DNA of 64,000 bases. It comes from Cubamyces lactineus. Taxonomy: Eukaryota > Basidiomycota > Agaricomycetes > Polyporales > Polyporaceae. Location: the NCBI GenBank assembly GCA_022376465.1, contig JACDTU010000019.1, positions 620,001-684,000 of the forward strand, written 5' to 3'. The notes below the pieces were generated by a model. It had not been told where the DNA came from, searched no databases, and saw nothing but the letters and a program-made list of their open reading frames with translations. Both the position numbers and the translations under genes were made by a program. Positions 50,131-64,000 of the stretch are shown here, one piece after another. The first letter of the stretch is position 1. Each line of letters opens with the position of its first letter.

Positions 50131-52342
50131 ATGCGATTGCCACGTCGTCCACGCTCCGTTTGCTCGGTCTGCTGGAAAGGACCGTTCGCGGCGCAACTAG
50201 GGCTTCTGGCACAGCCTGTCCAGCAACACAAAGCCACAGACGCATCCACCGCATCGTGGACTGGGGGTTATACGTACACTACCCTGTGGTACACGATGAC
50301 AATGAGCGCGGCGCTTGGCTGCACGTGGTGTCAATATCTCATTCCGTATGCCTTGAGAGCGCGAGTGTACACCAAGGGTGCTCCGCGTGATGCTTGGTCC
50401 TACGGAACTTTGCATTTCAGGGTTGGGAGAGAGGCGAGGGTAACAGCGGGTATAGCGCTGTGTCTCGTGGTGAATGATGTTCCGGTGTGGGACCGCAGTA
50501 TTTGGGTGTACACGACCCTAGGTGCGTTTCAACTCGAACCTCGGTGAACCTGCGACGACGGTACTGAAGATGATCCAACGTAGACGATCCTGCTGCTGGA
50601 TTCATATCCGAAAGGCCTCGTCTCACAGACGTAGGATCCGACCGTACTCTAGCTCTGGCGAAGCAGTGCAGCGATCATTGTGCTCGCGAACATCCACGCT
50701 GCCGTGCGATCTCCGGCAACTCAGGATGTTTTGTGCCTGCTCGCCTTATCGACTGCAGGGATCCTCGACGTCCTCGCATCATCCTCACGATGGGCGCACA
50801 ACATGTGTACGTCGCACTCAGCTATGTGTGGGGCGAAGAACAACCTCATAGAACAACCGACGCCAACCTGTCTTCACATATGGATGGAATAGATCCCACG
50901 CAGCTCCCGTGCACGATTCGCGACGCGATCCTTGTCACATACAAGCTCGGATTGAGCTTCCTGTGGGCAGATAGTCTCTGCATCATCCAGGACTCTCCCA
51001 TGGATAAACATCGCCAGCTCGTCTCGATGCACAACGTCTACCGTTACGCCTATCTCACCATTGATGCTGAAATCGCGAGCAAGGCTTCAGACGGGTTCCT
51101 CCGTGGCCAGCGGCCGTTGCGTCCTCTGCTCATTATCCCGTTCATATGCCCCGCAAACCCCGAGAACCCACGAACGGAGGTCGGAAATCTCCATCTCGGG
51201 CGGTACTCGCTCGATTCAGCAACCCCATGGAGTTCTGCGATTTCGTCCCGTCATACCAGGACTAGGGCATGGTGCCTACAAGAGGCACTGGTGTCGACGC
51301 GTGCCCTCGCGTTTACCGAGCACACTGTCCAGCTCAGGTGTCAGACGACGATCGAGAACATGGGCAGGGCTCGGCACAACACTTTTTCGGACGCACCCCG
51401 ACTTCCCGACGCTATCTTCCGCACGGAGCGAGACATTGAGCAGTATTCAGACGAATGGCTGGCCGTTCGCCGTGGATGGTATGCCATCGTGGCAGAATAC
51501 TCCCACCGCCGTCTCTCCTATCCATCCGACACGCTCGTTGCATGCGCCGGGCTCGCCAAGATGTTTGCACACGCGCTGGGGTCGGAGTATGTCGCCGGAC
51601 TGTGGAACGACGACTTCATCCTGATCGATCTCCTGTGGTGCGTCGAATACAACTGTTGTGCCAGGCGCCCTCAAAGGTACCTCGCGCCCTCGTGGTCATG
51701 GGCGTCCATGGGCATAGGCGTAGACAACGTGTGGTGTCTCGATTTTCCACAGAGGGGCTCTCCGTGGCGCAAAATGGCAGAGGTGGTCAGCTGCAGAATC
51801 ACACCACAGGACGCGGCCTTTCCTCTCGGTCCCGTCGTTAGCGGTCTCCTCGTCCTCCGAGCGCACGTGCTCGCGTGCAAGATACTTCAGCCTGAGACCC
51901 CATTGGACCGTCGATTGGTGGTCTTGGGAACAGGAACTACCCAAGGTATGTGCGACCATACACACAGAGCACTCTCCAGTAGGCGTCCGATACGCTCTTC
52001 TGTATCGACGTCCTTGCTGAGGTTATTCTCCTACCAGCCAATCTCGGAATCAACGTTGGGTTTGAGGAGGACGTATGCGACGAAGGATTATGGGCTGTAC
52101 CCATTGCTAGATTCCTCGGGGATTACACTTCAAAAGGCTGCTGGGGTCTACTGATTGCTCCACACAGCGATGCACTGGCAGACGTTGACGAAAGTGCAGC
52201 ACCAGAGACTGGGGGGAACAGACGGCGGACGGTCTTCAGGAGGGTCGGACACTTCTGCTGTAGGGATCGGGACTTGTTGGAAACGCTCGGGTGGGATGGA
52301 GAGTGGTCGCTTGAGACGGCTACGCAGTTGGAGCTGGTGTAG
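50131..52342 (+). CDS. HET-domain protein 4, three exons
   Basis: Exons 50131-50521, 50584-51945 and 52038-52342 give exactly 686 codons (685 aa). Module: CSVCWKGPFAAQLG, SWTGGYTYTTLWY and LGCTWCQYLI. The acceptor at 50583 restores the DDPAAG start of exon 2; the neighbouring acceptor at the place used in the paralogues (before ATGATCC) would run into a TAG. HET domain: YVALSYVWGEE, LPCTIRDAILVTYKLG, FLWADSLCIIQDSPMD and TRAWCLQEALVSTRA. The 92-bp second intron is not in paralogues 1-3; it is needed to reach the conserved tail (VGFEEDVCDEGLWAVPIARF and FRRVGHFCC). Without it the frame ends at 52154 with an unrelated tail. Most divergent of the four. Confidence 0.85.
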
Positions 52343-54183
52343 CATACTCAGCAATAGGACAATTGGCGAGATGGAGCGGCTCGTCTTCGAGTGTGAGCGA
52401 GGGCAACAAACAGTCTTGATTTGTACACCATGGCGGTGCGCTTTTTAGCTGTGGTGTCGTCGAATTGGTGCTCTGCTACTGCAATTTCATCCTTGTGCAC
52501 CGCTGTACCCCGAGCAAATGATCCGTGAAGGCACGACAGCCAGTGCGCATGCTCAAGTTCCTCGACCCAAGGCTAGGCAGCCCGCGCGCGAACCGCGGTA
52601 TGTATTTGCAGGGGACGTGGCTCTTGATCGCGACGGACTTAGGCTGCTTGTTCATATGTTAGTACAAACTAGCTCAGCAGAAACAGCGGAAACGGCCGAA
52701 ACGTACCAGAGAGAACCTCTCGACGATTTCCCTAGGGTCGCGATAGACGGCGTGCTTCCCGAATGGTCATTGTCACCAAGAACATCGCGCCACTAGCGGA
52801 CACGACCGAGTCCCGTCGTTACATCTTACACTCGGTCGCGCGCGGGATCAGAGAAGGATGAGACCAGAACTCGGACGCGAGCGGGTGCAGCGCTGGAAAC
52901 GAGGTCGAGAGCAGCGGCGAGGCGGAGCCATCCGGCGCCGCTGGATGAGATTATGGCTTTAGTGGTGAGCGTGCGGCGTTGCAGCCGGCTCAGACCTCGA
53001 TTGGCTCGAATACGGTAAGGCATTGAAGGGTACGGCGGAGGGTACGAAAGGGCATCGGCCGGTACCTGGCCAGTTCAAGTTATGGACGCGGGAGTTGCCA
53101 GTCGATATGGGATGAGTCTTTGAGCGAGAGAAGGTCGGGCGGGGATGGAGCTTGGTTCTGAAGGAGGGGGATCGACTCGAGTACTGAAGGGAGATAAGCC
53201 CAGGTGGTATAGAACTTGCGAAGTAGTATGATGCAACTGCTACGTTCGCCCAATTTACTCCTCTGAATAGTTCTGTTAGTACAAGAATGTGGTAATGAGT
53301 TGCAGTCGCTGGGCATGACGAAACACTCCCTTGCGTGGGCGGGAATGAGTGGGTCAGGAGGCAACTTGAAGTTGAAACATGTCAACGCCGTTCCCACTGA
53401 CCACCATCTCCTCGCGCCTCGCGCCTCGCTAGCTGCCAGCCCTCCGGTCTAGGTGCAATTCGTGCATATGAGGGACAGCACCTTGTTGCCACCCGCGATT
53501 CCTCCAAGCTCTGTGCGATGCCTCACTCCGCCACCAACGCCTCAGGCCTCCACATCGAAGCCACTCAGCGCAGCACTCGTTCTACTCGAATCCGACATCA
53601 TACGCAATGAGCACAACCCTAGTACAGCTAGCTGATATCGGACCCTTTGCACCCTCCGTCCTCCAAGTCCCCTTCTTTTACAGATCTCTATACATCCAAC
53701 CGGCATGTCCAGCCGGCCCGTGCAAGTTCCAAGATTGCGCGCGGAATGCTGAGGAAGCCGACGGGCAGAGAGTGGAAAGATCATCGTTGGTTAGAGCGAC
53801 CGCTCGCCTTCGAGCTTAGCTTGGACGGATCGCCTCGTGTCGAAAGGGCGAGTCGCGCGGCAAGCTGGACACGCTGCAGCGGGCGCAGGAGCACAGCGTC
53901 TGCACGCGACGCGCTCTGCGTCAGTGGTCGTACATGCGCACAACCCACACCGCGGACTGATGGCGAGCGAACACAATATCCACTCTTCGCCCGGTTCGAA
54001 TCTTCTTATCGCCCTTCAGCCGGCCAAGTATTCCCGCTATTCGTCCTATCAATAGCCTTCTGCGGAGTGGGAACCATCCCCCGGCTCCGTGTGCGTTCGC
54101 TTTTCTACTCGTGCCTCCTCCTACGCTTGCCTCGCTCGCGCCCCTCCGTCCCTCGTCCAGGCTTGTCCGACGACGACTCCTTC
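52343..54183. other. Intergenic region upstream of the glucanase gene
   Basis: Frames at 52518-52796 and 53080-53397 (minus) have no recognisable domain. An open stretch in frame with the glucanase runs up from 54183 to 53647 but has no in-frame ATG or conserved content and is Pro/Arg-rich, typical of a chance opening in GC-rich DNA. Confidence 0.5.
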
Positions 54184-57022
54184 ATGTCCGTCCACGCCCA
54201 TCCTCCGGGCCAGGAGTTCGCAAATTCGCCTTCGCCCTTTGCAGACTCGGCGGCTGCCAACGCGGGCTCCCACTCCGCCACCCCGTCCCTCGAGAACCCG
54301 GCGGACGGGCTCGATGCGCCCGCCACTCCGTACTCGAACCCGTTCTCCCCGCCGGGCACGCCAGCTACACGTGACTCGTACGTCGGCGCGACTTCCTCTT
54401 CGCCCGCCATCTCTCGTCCTGTCTTGCCCAACGAGCCCTCGCGTCAAGCATCAGACCTACCGCTCGCCGTAGGTGGAGGTGCCATTGCGGGCGCGGAAAC
54501 CGGCATGTCTGAAAAGGATGGCCTACGCTTCGGCGCTCCCCCTCGGCGTAACCGCCTGTACATGTGGCTCGGCATCGGCACTGCTGCGATTGTCGTCATC
54601 GTCCTCGCCGTCATTCTCCCTGTGTACTTCACAGTCATCAAAAAGCACAACAGCTCAGACTCGGCGCGCGGAGGTCCGGGCGGCGCGTCGGGCTCCTCGG
54701 GAGATGCGACGAACCCCGAGTCTCCTACAGGTGCGGTGACTGGCGGCGACGGCTCGACCATCACCCAGTCGGACGGGACAACGTTCACCTACAAGAACCC
54801 CTTCGGCGGCTTTTGTACGTGACAGAAATAGCTCGCCCACCCATACTGAACGTTTGATGGGCTGACATCATCCGTGATCACTTGCCCAGGGGTGGACGAT
54901 CCGACGGACCCGTACAACAACAGCGCCCAGGCCCAGTCGTTCACGCCTCCCCTCAGCCAGCCGTGGGACTATGGCAAGGATCAGATACGCGGCGTGAACC
55001 TCGGGGGCTGGCTCGTGCTCGAGCCTTTCATCGCGCCGTCGCTGTTTGAGAAGTACCAGAACGCGACCCCGAGTCCGGCCCTCCCTGGCGGGCTGGTCGT
55101 CGACGAATGGAGCTTGAGCGTCGCTATGCTCAACGATACGAGCGAGGGCGGTGGCATCGAGCAGATTGAGCACCACTACGCGACCTTCATCGTGAGACCG
55201 CTTGCTCCACTCCCATGTTGCGCGCGGACGCTCTGACCTTCTACTTTCCCTCCGCGCACAGACAGAGCAGGACTTTGCTCAGATCGCGGGCGCCGGTCTG
55301 AACTGGATCCGTCTCCCCATCCCCTACTGGGCAATCGAGACGTGGCCGGGCGAGCCCTTCCTCGAGAAGGTGGCGTGGAAGTACGTGCTGCTCGCGTTCA
55401 AGTGGGCGCGCAAGTACGGCCTGCGGATCTACCTCGAGCTGCACACCGTGCCCGGCTCGCAGAACGGGTACAACCACTCTGGGCGGAGCGGGCCGATCAA
55501 CTTTTTGAACGGCTTCATGGGCATCGCGAATGCGCAGCGGACGATGGATTACATCCGGTACATCGCCGAGTTCATCAGCCAGAAAGAGTACTGGGACGTC
55601 GTGACGATGTTCGGGATCATCAACGAGCCGCTGCTGGGCATCATCGGGCGCGACCAGTTGACGCGATTGTGAGTGCGCAGTGGAGTGCGCGTGGGTTTGG
55701 GACGACTGCTGACTGGGTTCGTTGCAGCTATCTCCAGGCGCATGATATGATCCGCGATATCGTGAGTGCGCGTGCGATGCTGCTTCCCTGGCTCGAGCTG
55801 ATGCTGCGTCATGGTACTAGACCGGGATAGGCAATGGGGCGTATATCGTCATTCACGACGGCTTCCAGAGCCCTGAATCCTGGAAGGACTTCTTGCCGGG
55901 CTCAGACGTAAGTATATGGCATAGGCGGGATGACGTAGATGTTGATGTTTATTCTTGCAGCGCATTGTGCTCGACACTCATCCTTACGTGGTACGTGCTG
56001 TGTTGCTTCGCGCGTTTCAGAGAACCCGCTCTGACACCGCGTTGCAGGCATTTGGCGGAGACTTCGACCACCCGATCGACTACTGGCCGCAGGTGGGTTG
56101 CGTCGCATACAACACGAACCAGTCGCAGAGCGATTTCGGGATCACTGTCTCGGGTGAGTTCAGCGGCGCGATCAACAACTGCGGGAAGTGGGTGGTAGGC
56201 GTTGGGCCGGAGCCGACGCAGGTAGACTGCACGCCGTGGGACGACTGGACTACGTGGACGGACGACGTCAAGACGGGCATCAAGAACTTCGTCATGTCCC
56301 AGATGGACGGCATGCACCTCCCTGGGTACTTCTACTGGACATGGAAGGTGCGTAGTCTGTTCGTCGAATGAATGAAACGCTTCCGACTCGCAGCGCTTCC
56401 GTTGCTAACGCGCGAATGAATGAACGCTTTCATTAACAGGTCGGCAACTCTTCTGTGACGGGCAAGGTCGAAGCCCCCTTCTGGTCGTATCAGCTCGGGC
56501 TGGAGAATGGTACGTCGTGTTTCCCTGATTGTAGCCCATCTCCTCAGCACGCCTCTCTCGGCAGGCTGGATCCCGACCGACCCGCGCGAAGCAGTCGGCA
56601 TCTGCCAGTCGCTCGGCTTCGCGCAGAATGTGCCCTGGAACGGCGACTACCAGTCCTGGCAGACGGGCGGGGCAGGCGCAGGGCAGATCGCTGCGACCGC
56701 GCTCGCCGAGTTCTCGCAGTACCCGCCCCCCGAGATCTCGAACGTGAGCGGAGAGAACGTCGCGCAGCTGCCCATGTACACCGCGACGAGCGCGGTGCCG
56801 ACGCTGCCCCCGCCGACGTTCACCGCCGCGACGGTCACGGCCGGAGACGGCTGGGCGGACGCGAAGGACACGAGCCTCGCTGCGGTGCAGATTGCGGGAT
56901 GCGCGTATCCGAACGCGTGGGGCCCCCAGCCGGGCTCGACGGCGGCTGTGTGCGGGCCCGCTGCGGCGACGCCTGCTCCTGCGGTGGCGGCGCGTGCGGA
57001 CGCCACGCTGACTGCAGCGTGA
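54184..57022 (+). CDS. Glucan 1,3-beta-glucosidase, GH5, type II membrane-anchored
   Basis: It hydrolyses beta-1,3-glucan of the cell wall from the non-reducing end. Exon 1 (54184-54814) encodes a Pro/Ser-rich cytoplasmic tail and one membrane helix (MWLGIGTAAIVVIVLAVI, about residues 125-145), then a Ser/Gly stalk. Exon 2 starts at 54890 (WVDDPTDPY, GVNLGGWLVLEPF, EHHYATFI), exon 3 at 55262 (TEQDFAQIAGAGLNWIRLPI, YLELHTVPGSQNGYNHSG, and GIINEP with the acid/base Glu). Small exons follow (55728-55761, 55821-55907 and more) with IVLDTHPY and VSGEFSGAINNCG, containing the probable nucleophile Glu, then YFYWTWK and a Ser/Thr/Ala-rich end. All GH5 landmarks are present. It is similar in design to ExgD-type fungal enzymes. 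Confidence 0.92.
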
Positions 57023-59910
<2,888 letters not shown>

Positions 59911-60427
59911 TGGACTGTGTGGGGAGGGAGATGTGAGAACGGGACATGGCTGAGAGGGGCTCGGCGGGAAGATGTGCGAGAGAAGAAGTGGACGCGGACA
60001 GTAAGTGATGGGAACAGTGCAAGAACAAGAACACGCTATTGCTTGACGAGGGTTGTACATATTACGACGAAGTGTACGGAGATGGCGTCCGACGGGTTGC
60101 GATTGCTACAGGCTGCAAGGAGGCTTGGCCGCAGTGAGAGGTAGGAAGCATGTCGGCGCGTCGGCCGAAGGGCAAGTGTATGAACGAGTGCGTACGCATG
60201 CCGGCGAGAGATTCTATCAGCTGGTTATTGTGCATTCCTGTGCGATGGACGCGGGCGTGAGTTGGGTAAGAAAACATGACGAAAAGTAAGGAAATGCGAT
60301 CGGGATCTATAGTGCGCCTAAGTCGAAAAGACTTGCGCTGTTTATATAAATCTTCCGCCCAACACTTGTCTTTGCTCTCTCGTCCTCGTCCTCCCGCCCT
60401 CTCTGCCCATCGTCCGCCTCTCCTGTG
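59911..60427. other. Intergenic region with promoter of the EMG1 gene
   Basis: Contains TTTATATAAA at 60341-60350, about 80 bp before the ATG at 60428, and a C/T-rich run after it. No other gene seen. Confidence 0.55.
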
Positions 60428-61969
60428 ATGCCGTCTGCCACCGCTGCTACTCGCCGCCGCCGTCACTCGGGCAACATCACCCGCCCCGTCCTCTCCCCCG
60501 CCGCCCAGCCCCACAGCGCACTCCTCTCAGACGTCCCCGCGCGGCCAAAGTCCACGCCCCCCAACGAGCGCCGCCAGCGCGAGCGCACGCACGCCGTGGC
60601 AGCAGACGAGGAGGGCTCGACGGAAGAATCGAGCGAGGAGGACGAGTCTGAAAAGGAGGAAGGCGGGGGACGGTCGGATGAGGGAGGGAGTGCGAATGGC
60701 ATGCAGATCGACTCCGCGCCCTTTCCCAATCCCTCTTCCTCCACTTCTCTTCCTCACGCCACCACCTCCCCTGCCCCCGCCTCCTCCTCTGCACCCCCCT
60801 CCGTCCTCACAGACTCCAAAAGCAACGTCGCCGTCAACGACAGGCCCACAAAACCCCTCCCGTCCTCAAAAGCACGAAAAATGCAGCAACAGCAGCAGTC
60901 CAACAACCCCCTCATGCAGCAGGCAAACCCTCTCATGCTCCCCGTCCAGGCCCACGTTGCCAAGAGCGGGCCGTCATCTACGCAGCGCAAGCTCTATGTG
61001 ATCCTCGAGCAGGCTTGTCTCGAGGCGTACCGTGTGAGCACGGGCGGCAGGAGCAAAAATGGGCGCGAGGGCGACGTCAAGTATGCGCTCCTCAACTGCG
61101 ATGACCACCAGGGCATCCTCGCAAAGACAGGGCGCGACATTGCCGACGCACGTCCGGATATCACACATCAGGTGCGTCTCACCCACCCGTTCTGGGAGTG
61201 CTACTGGCCGACGATTATCTTTTGCTACAGTGCTTGTTAACCCTCCTCGACTCGCCCCTGAATAAGGCTGGCCTCCTCCAAGTCTACATCCACACCGCCC
61301 GCGGCGTGCTCATCGAGGTCAACCCACACGTCCGCATCCCGCGCACCTTCAAGCGTTTCAGCGGCCTCATGGGTACGTCTCGCCTGCCCCTCCCAGTGCG
61401 AACGCGATGCTCATCTACTCTCGTCCAGTACAATTGCTGCACAAGCTTTCGATTCGCGGTGTCAATGGCCCTGAAAAGCTGCTCAAGGTGATCAAGGTAC
61501 GTCCCGCGTGCGCGATCAGAGTGCCCGGGTGGCTGATAAGGCCTTTTCGTACGTGCAGAACCCCGTAACGGACCACCTCCCGCCGAACACGATCAAGCTC
61601 AGTACGTCTAGCGTCTCGCTTCGCCTCGCCTCGCACCAGCTGACCATGCCCTGTGTTGTTTTTGGTCCTTTTCGCTCACAGCACTCTCGGGCGACGCCCC
61701 CGTCGTGCGGCTGTCAAAGTACCTGCCGACTTTGCCGGAGACGCACAACATCGCCGTGTTCGTGGGTGCGATGGCGAGGGGCAAGGACGACTTTGCGGAC
61801 GGAATTGTAGACGAGAAGATCGGTATCAGCCAGTACCCGCTCAGCGCGTCTGTGGCTTGCAGCAAGGTGAGCCCGCCTGTGCCCATATATCGGCGTCCGA
61901 CTTGTGCTCACCTGGTGTCCTCGTTCGCAGTTCTGTTGCGCGCTGGAGGAACTGTGGGACATTGTCTGA
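60428..61969 (+). CDS. EMG1: Ribosomal RNA small subunit methyltransferase EMG1/NEP1
   Basis: The enzyme methylates N1 of a pseudouridine in 18S rRNA and is needed for 40S subunit assembly in the nucleolus. Exon 1 (60428-61171) has a long low-complexity N-terminal extension (Ser/Glu-rich, then Gln and Pro/Ser-rich) before the conserved start [27 protein letters not shown] and ARPDITHQ. Exon 2 (61231 on) has [21 protein letters not shown] and [22 protein letters not shown]. Further exons have [51 protein letters not shown] and [14 protein letters not shown], and the last (ending 61969) [11 protein letters not shown]. It is a SPOUT-fold family. The N-terminal extension is longer than in the yeast protein. 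Confidence 0.95.
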
Positions 61970-62941
61970 ACAGTGCCCTTCCCCTTCATTCCCGACTGAC
62001 ATTTATCGACTGCCGCTTGCTTCTATCATTCACTCTGCTTTGGTCAATATCTGGGGTTCGACGGCCGCCTGTCTGATCGCTCGCATGTACTTTCCATCTC
62101 TCATCACGCTGCCGCTCCTTCATGTGCACTATTTGCTCGCCTCGACGCCTCCTCAACGATCACACTGCATTTCAACCTGCACGCATCACCCCTCATCCCT
62201 TGCTTCCATCTCCCTCTCATCATTGCATCCCTCCCACCTCACGAAGCACTGGCAGATCGGCCTGGATCTCTGCGAAAAGCGGGGCTCGAGCCCAGGTCGA
62301 GTAACCCAGCACCCGTGCCGATCTGCCAGTCGAGACCACCCAACCATTCACAAACGTGTGTCCGAGTAGCCAGTATAGATAGAAGCGACGACTGTGCCCC
62401 GCGCGGCGTGCTGCGACTCAACTTGCGGCGGGCGCGGGCTGTGCCTAGTGTACATCTGTAATCAAAAGTGTGTTTGTAGCCATACCCTCTAACTTAGCGA
62501 CTAGAATCAACCCTCGCATCGCATTGCACTACTGGTGCTGCTCGTCGTGTCGGGCATCGCACCAGGATCGGATGTGTTGTGTACAAGTAACTGAGAGGAG
62601 ATTAAAACGGGTGGTGTTGCGATAAGTAGCGCCCCATGATCGTTTCCTTATAGAGCCACGTCCTCCATCCTCCGCACTCACTCTCCCTCCGCCATCATCC
62701 TCCCCCGCCAGCTCACGCCCACCGCTCTCGCACCGCACCCACCACCGCACACGCCGTAGAGCTAGCCTCTATCTCGCCATCCGCACGTACATACGACGCT
62801 CAGCGCAGCGCGAAAACCCGCCCTAGACACGCCCGCCTAAACGCACAGCACAGATATCCTTGACCCCGCACGCGGACGATAGACGGCCACAGACCGATAG
62901 CCAGCCCGCCCACAGACAACATCCAACGACAAGCAGAGACG
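61970..62941. other. Intergenic region containing a perfect 14-bp inverted repeat
   Basis: No gene seen. The inverted repeat at 62248-62330 is listed separately. The last about 250 bp are C-rich and form the promoter of the SEC14 gene. Confidence 0.5.
62248..62330. repeat. Inverted repeat, 14-bp perfect arms, 55-nt loop
   Basis: ACTGGCAGATCGGC at 62248-62261 is the exact reverse complement of 62317-62330. The loop contains the palindrome GGGCTCGAGCCC (62283-62294), which also resembles a Pol III B box. I could not fold it as a tRNA on either strand. It could be a structured RNA, a 3' end structure, or a small inverted-repeat element. Confidence 0.6.
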
Positions 62942-64000
62942 ATGGCGACCCAGGCAAGCGCGAGCCCCATGCCCGAGGGCGTGACGGACCCGAACTACAA
63001 GCCGCTCCCGGGACGGCTGGGGAACCTGACTGTGCCCCAACAGCACGCTCTTGAAGAGCTCAAGAAGAAGCTCCAGGAGGAGGAGATCTTTGTCCCCGAG
63101 CGCATGGACGACGCTACGCTCCTCAGGTGTGTTCTTCTATGCTTTTCATCTTGCCGTTCCCGAGTCTTGGATGGCGTCTGGGAGTGCCGGGTCCTGATCT
63201 GTGTATGCGGGTAGATTCCTCCGGGCGAGGAAATTCGACGTCGAGAAGGCAAAGGCGATGATCGTCGCGTGCGAGCAGTGGAGGAAGGAGTTTGGTGTCG
63301 AGGAGATCTGGAAGTACGTCTCCGCCCCCTCAACCAGTCTGCATCTGGAGTATTGACGGCTGTCGACAGCAACTTTGACTTCAAGGAGAAGGAACTCGTA
63401 GACAAGTACTACCCGCAATACTACCACAAGACGGACAAGGTACGCCGTTCTACCCCCTCCCTCTCCACGCGTCCGCACACGCTTACGACTCCACGATGAC
63501 GACAGGAGGGCCGGCCGCTGTACGTCGAACGGCTCGGGCTGCTCGACATCAAGGCGCTCTACGCGATCACGACGCAGGAGCGGCAGCTGCAGCGGCTCGT
63601 GTACGAGTACGAAAAGTTCCTGCGGGAGCGGCTGCCCGCGTGCTCGCGCGCGGTCGGCCACCCGGTCGAGACGTCGTGCACGATCCTCGACCTGCAGAAC
63701 GTGAGCCTGAGCAACTTCTACCGCGTCAAGGACTACGTCATGGCCGCCGCGAGCATCGGCCAGGACCGCTACCCGGAGACGATGGGCAAGTTCTTCATCA
63801 TCAACGCCCCCTGGGCCTTCTCCACCGTCTGGACGTTCATCAAGCCCTGGCTCGACGAGGCCACCGTCGCCAAGATCGACATCCTCGGCTCGAGCTACAA
63901 GGACAAGCTCCTCGCCCAGATCCCCGCGGAGAACCTGCCCAAGGAGTTTGGTGGCCTCTGCCAGTGCCCCGGCGGCTGCTCCCTCAGCGACGCTGGTCCC
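62942..64000 (+). CDS. SEC14: SEC14-type phosphatidylinositol/phosphatidylcholine transfer protein (3' end cut by window edge)
   Basis: A lipid transfer protein that keeps Golgi membranes competent for secretion. Exon 1 (62942-63126) encodes the CRAL-TRIO N-terminal helices ([20 protein letters not shown] and DDATLLR). Then come [40 protein letters not shown], and a long exon from about 63508: [58 protein letters not shown] (lipid-exchange region), [17 protein letters not shown] and [12 protein letters not shown]. This order and these motifs match yeast Sec14 closely. The reading continues past position 64000; only the C-terminal end is missing. Confidence 0.94.

Noticed and set aside
53647..54183. 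In-frame N-terminal extension of the glucanase
   Set aside because: It starts from a non-ATG codon, is low complexity and is not needed: the ATG at 54184 gives the expected cytoplasmic tail before the membrane helix.
62248..62330. tRNA gene at the inverted repeat
   Set aside because: The arms are 14 bp, there is no A box at the right distance and no plausible anticodon arm on either strand.

Overview
The window is nuclear DNA of a filamentous basidiomycete, probably an Agaricomycete of the polypore type (inference). It shows short GT-AG introns of about 50-90 bp in almost every host gene, a moderately high GC content, a HET-domain gene family, and chromodomain Ty3/Gypsy retrotransposons.

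Layout. Positions 1-5950 carry a partial S10 serine carboxypeptidase gene (minus), an unrecognised acidic protein gene (plus), and the last exons of an S28 serine peptidase gene (minus). Positions 6056-32394 are a 26.3-kb nest of LTR retroelements sitting inside one intron of that S28 gene; its first exons resume at 32427-33750. The nest has four members. Element A (6056-32394, minus, TSD CATTG) is outermost. Element B (8643-26320, plus, TSD GGTAC) sits in the chromodomain codons of A pol. A 512-bp TRIM-like element (15429-15940, TSD GATAT) and the intact element C (16033-24940, plus, TSD GCTCG) both sit in one accessory gene of B. LTR divergence agrees with the nesting order: A is clearly diverged, B has 4 differences in 462 bp, and C and the TRIM have identical LTRs.

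Positions 35404-52342 hold four same-strand HET-domain paralogues with a shared N-terminal module and a shared intron position. A ten-exon SAMHD1-like HD-domain dNTPase gene lies in the middle of this array. Positions 54184-64000 are ordinary housekeeping genes on the plus strand: a membrane-anchored GH5 exo-beta-1,3-glucanase, uracil phosphoribosyltransferase, the EMG1/NEP1 rRNA methyltransferase, and a SEC14-type lipid transfer protein cut by the right edge.

The most interesting material is inside the nest. All four elements, including the tiny TRIM, place a 10-12 nt primer-binding site exactly 2 nt after the 5' LTR, and that site is perfectly complementary to the LTR stretch about 25-30 nt after the TATA box, as in Tf1-type self-priming. 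All three gag-pol pairs carry a canonical -1 slippery heptamer directly before the gag stop codon. Element B has, after pol, a chain of three overlapping or abutting small membrane-protein ORFs followed by two ORFs with PPPY motifs. Element A carries a TATA-driven, two-intron gene for a Zn2Cys6-cluster protein on the opposite strand. Element C has a 5' ORF without any AUG whose stop overlaps the gag start (ATGA) and a 3' ORF of unknown function.
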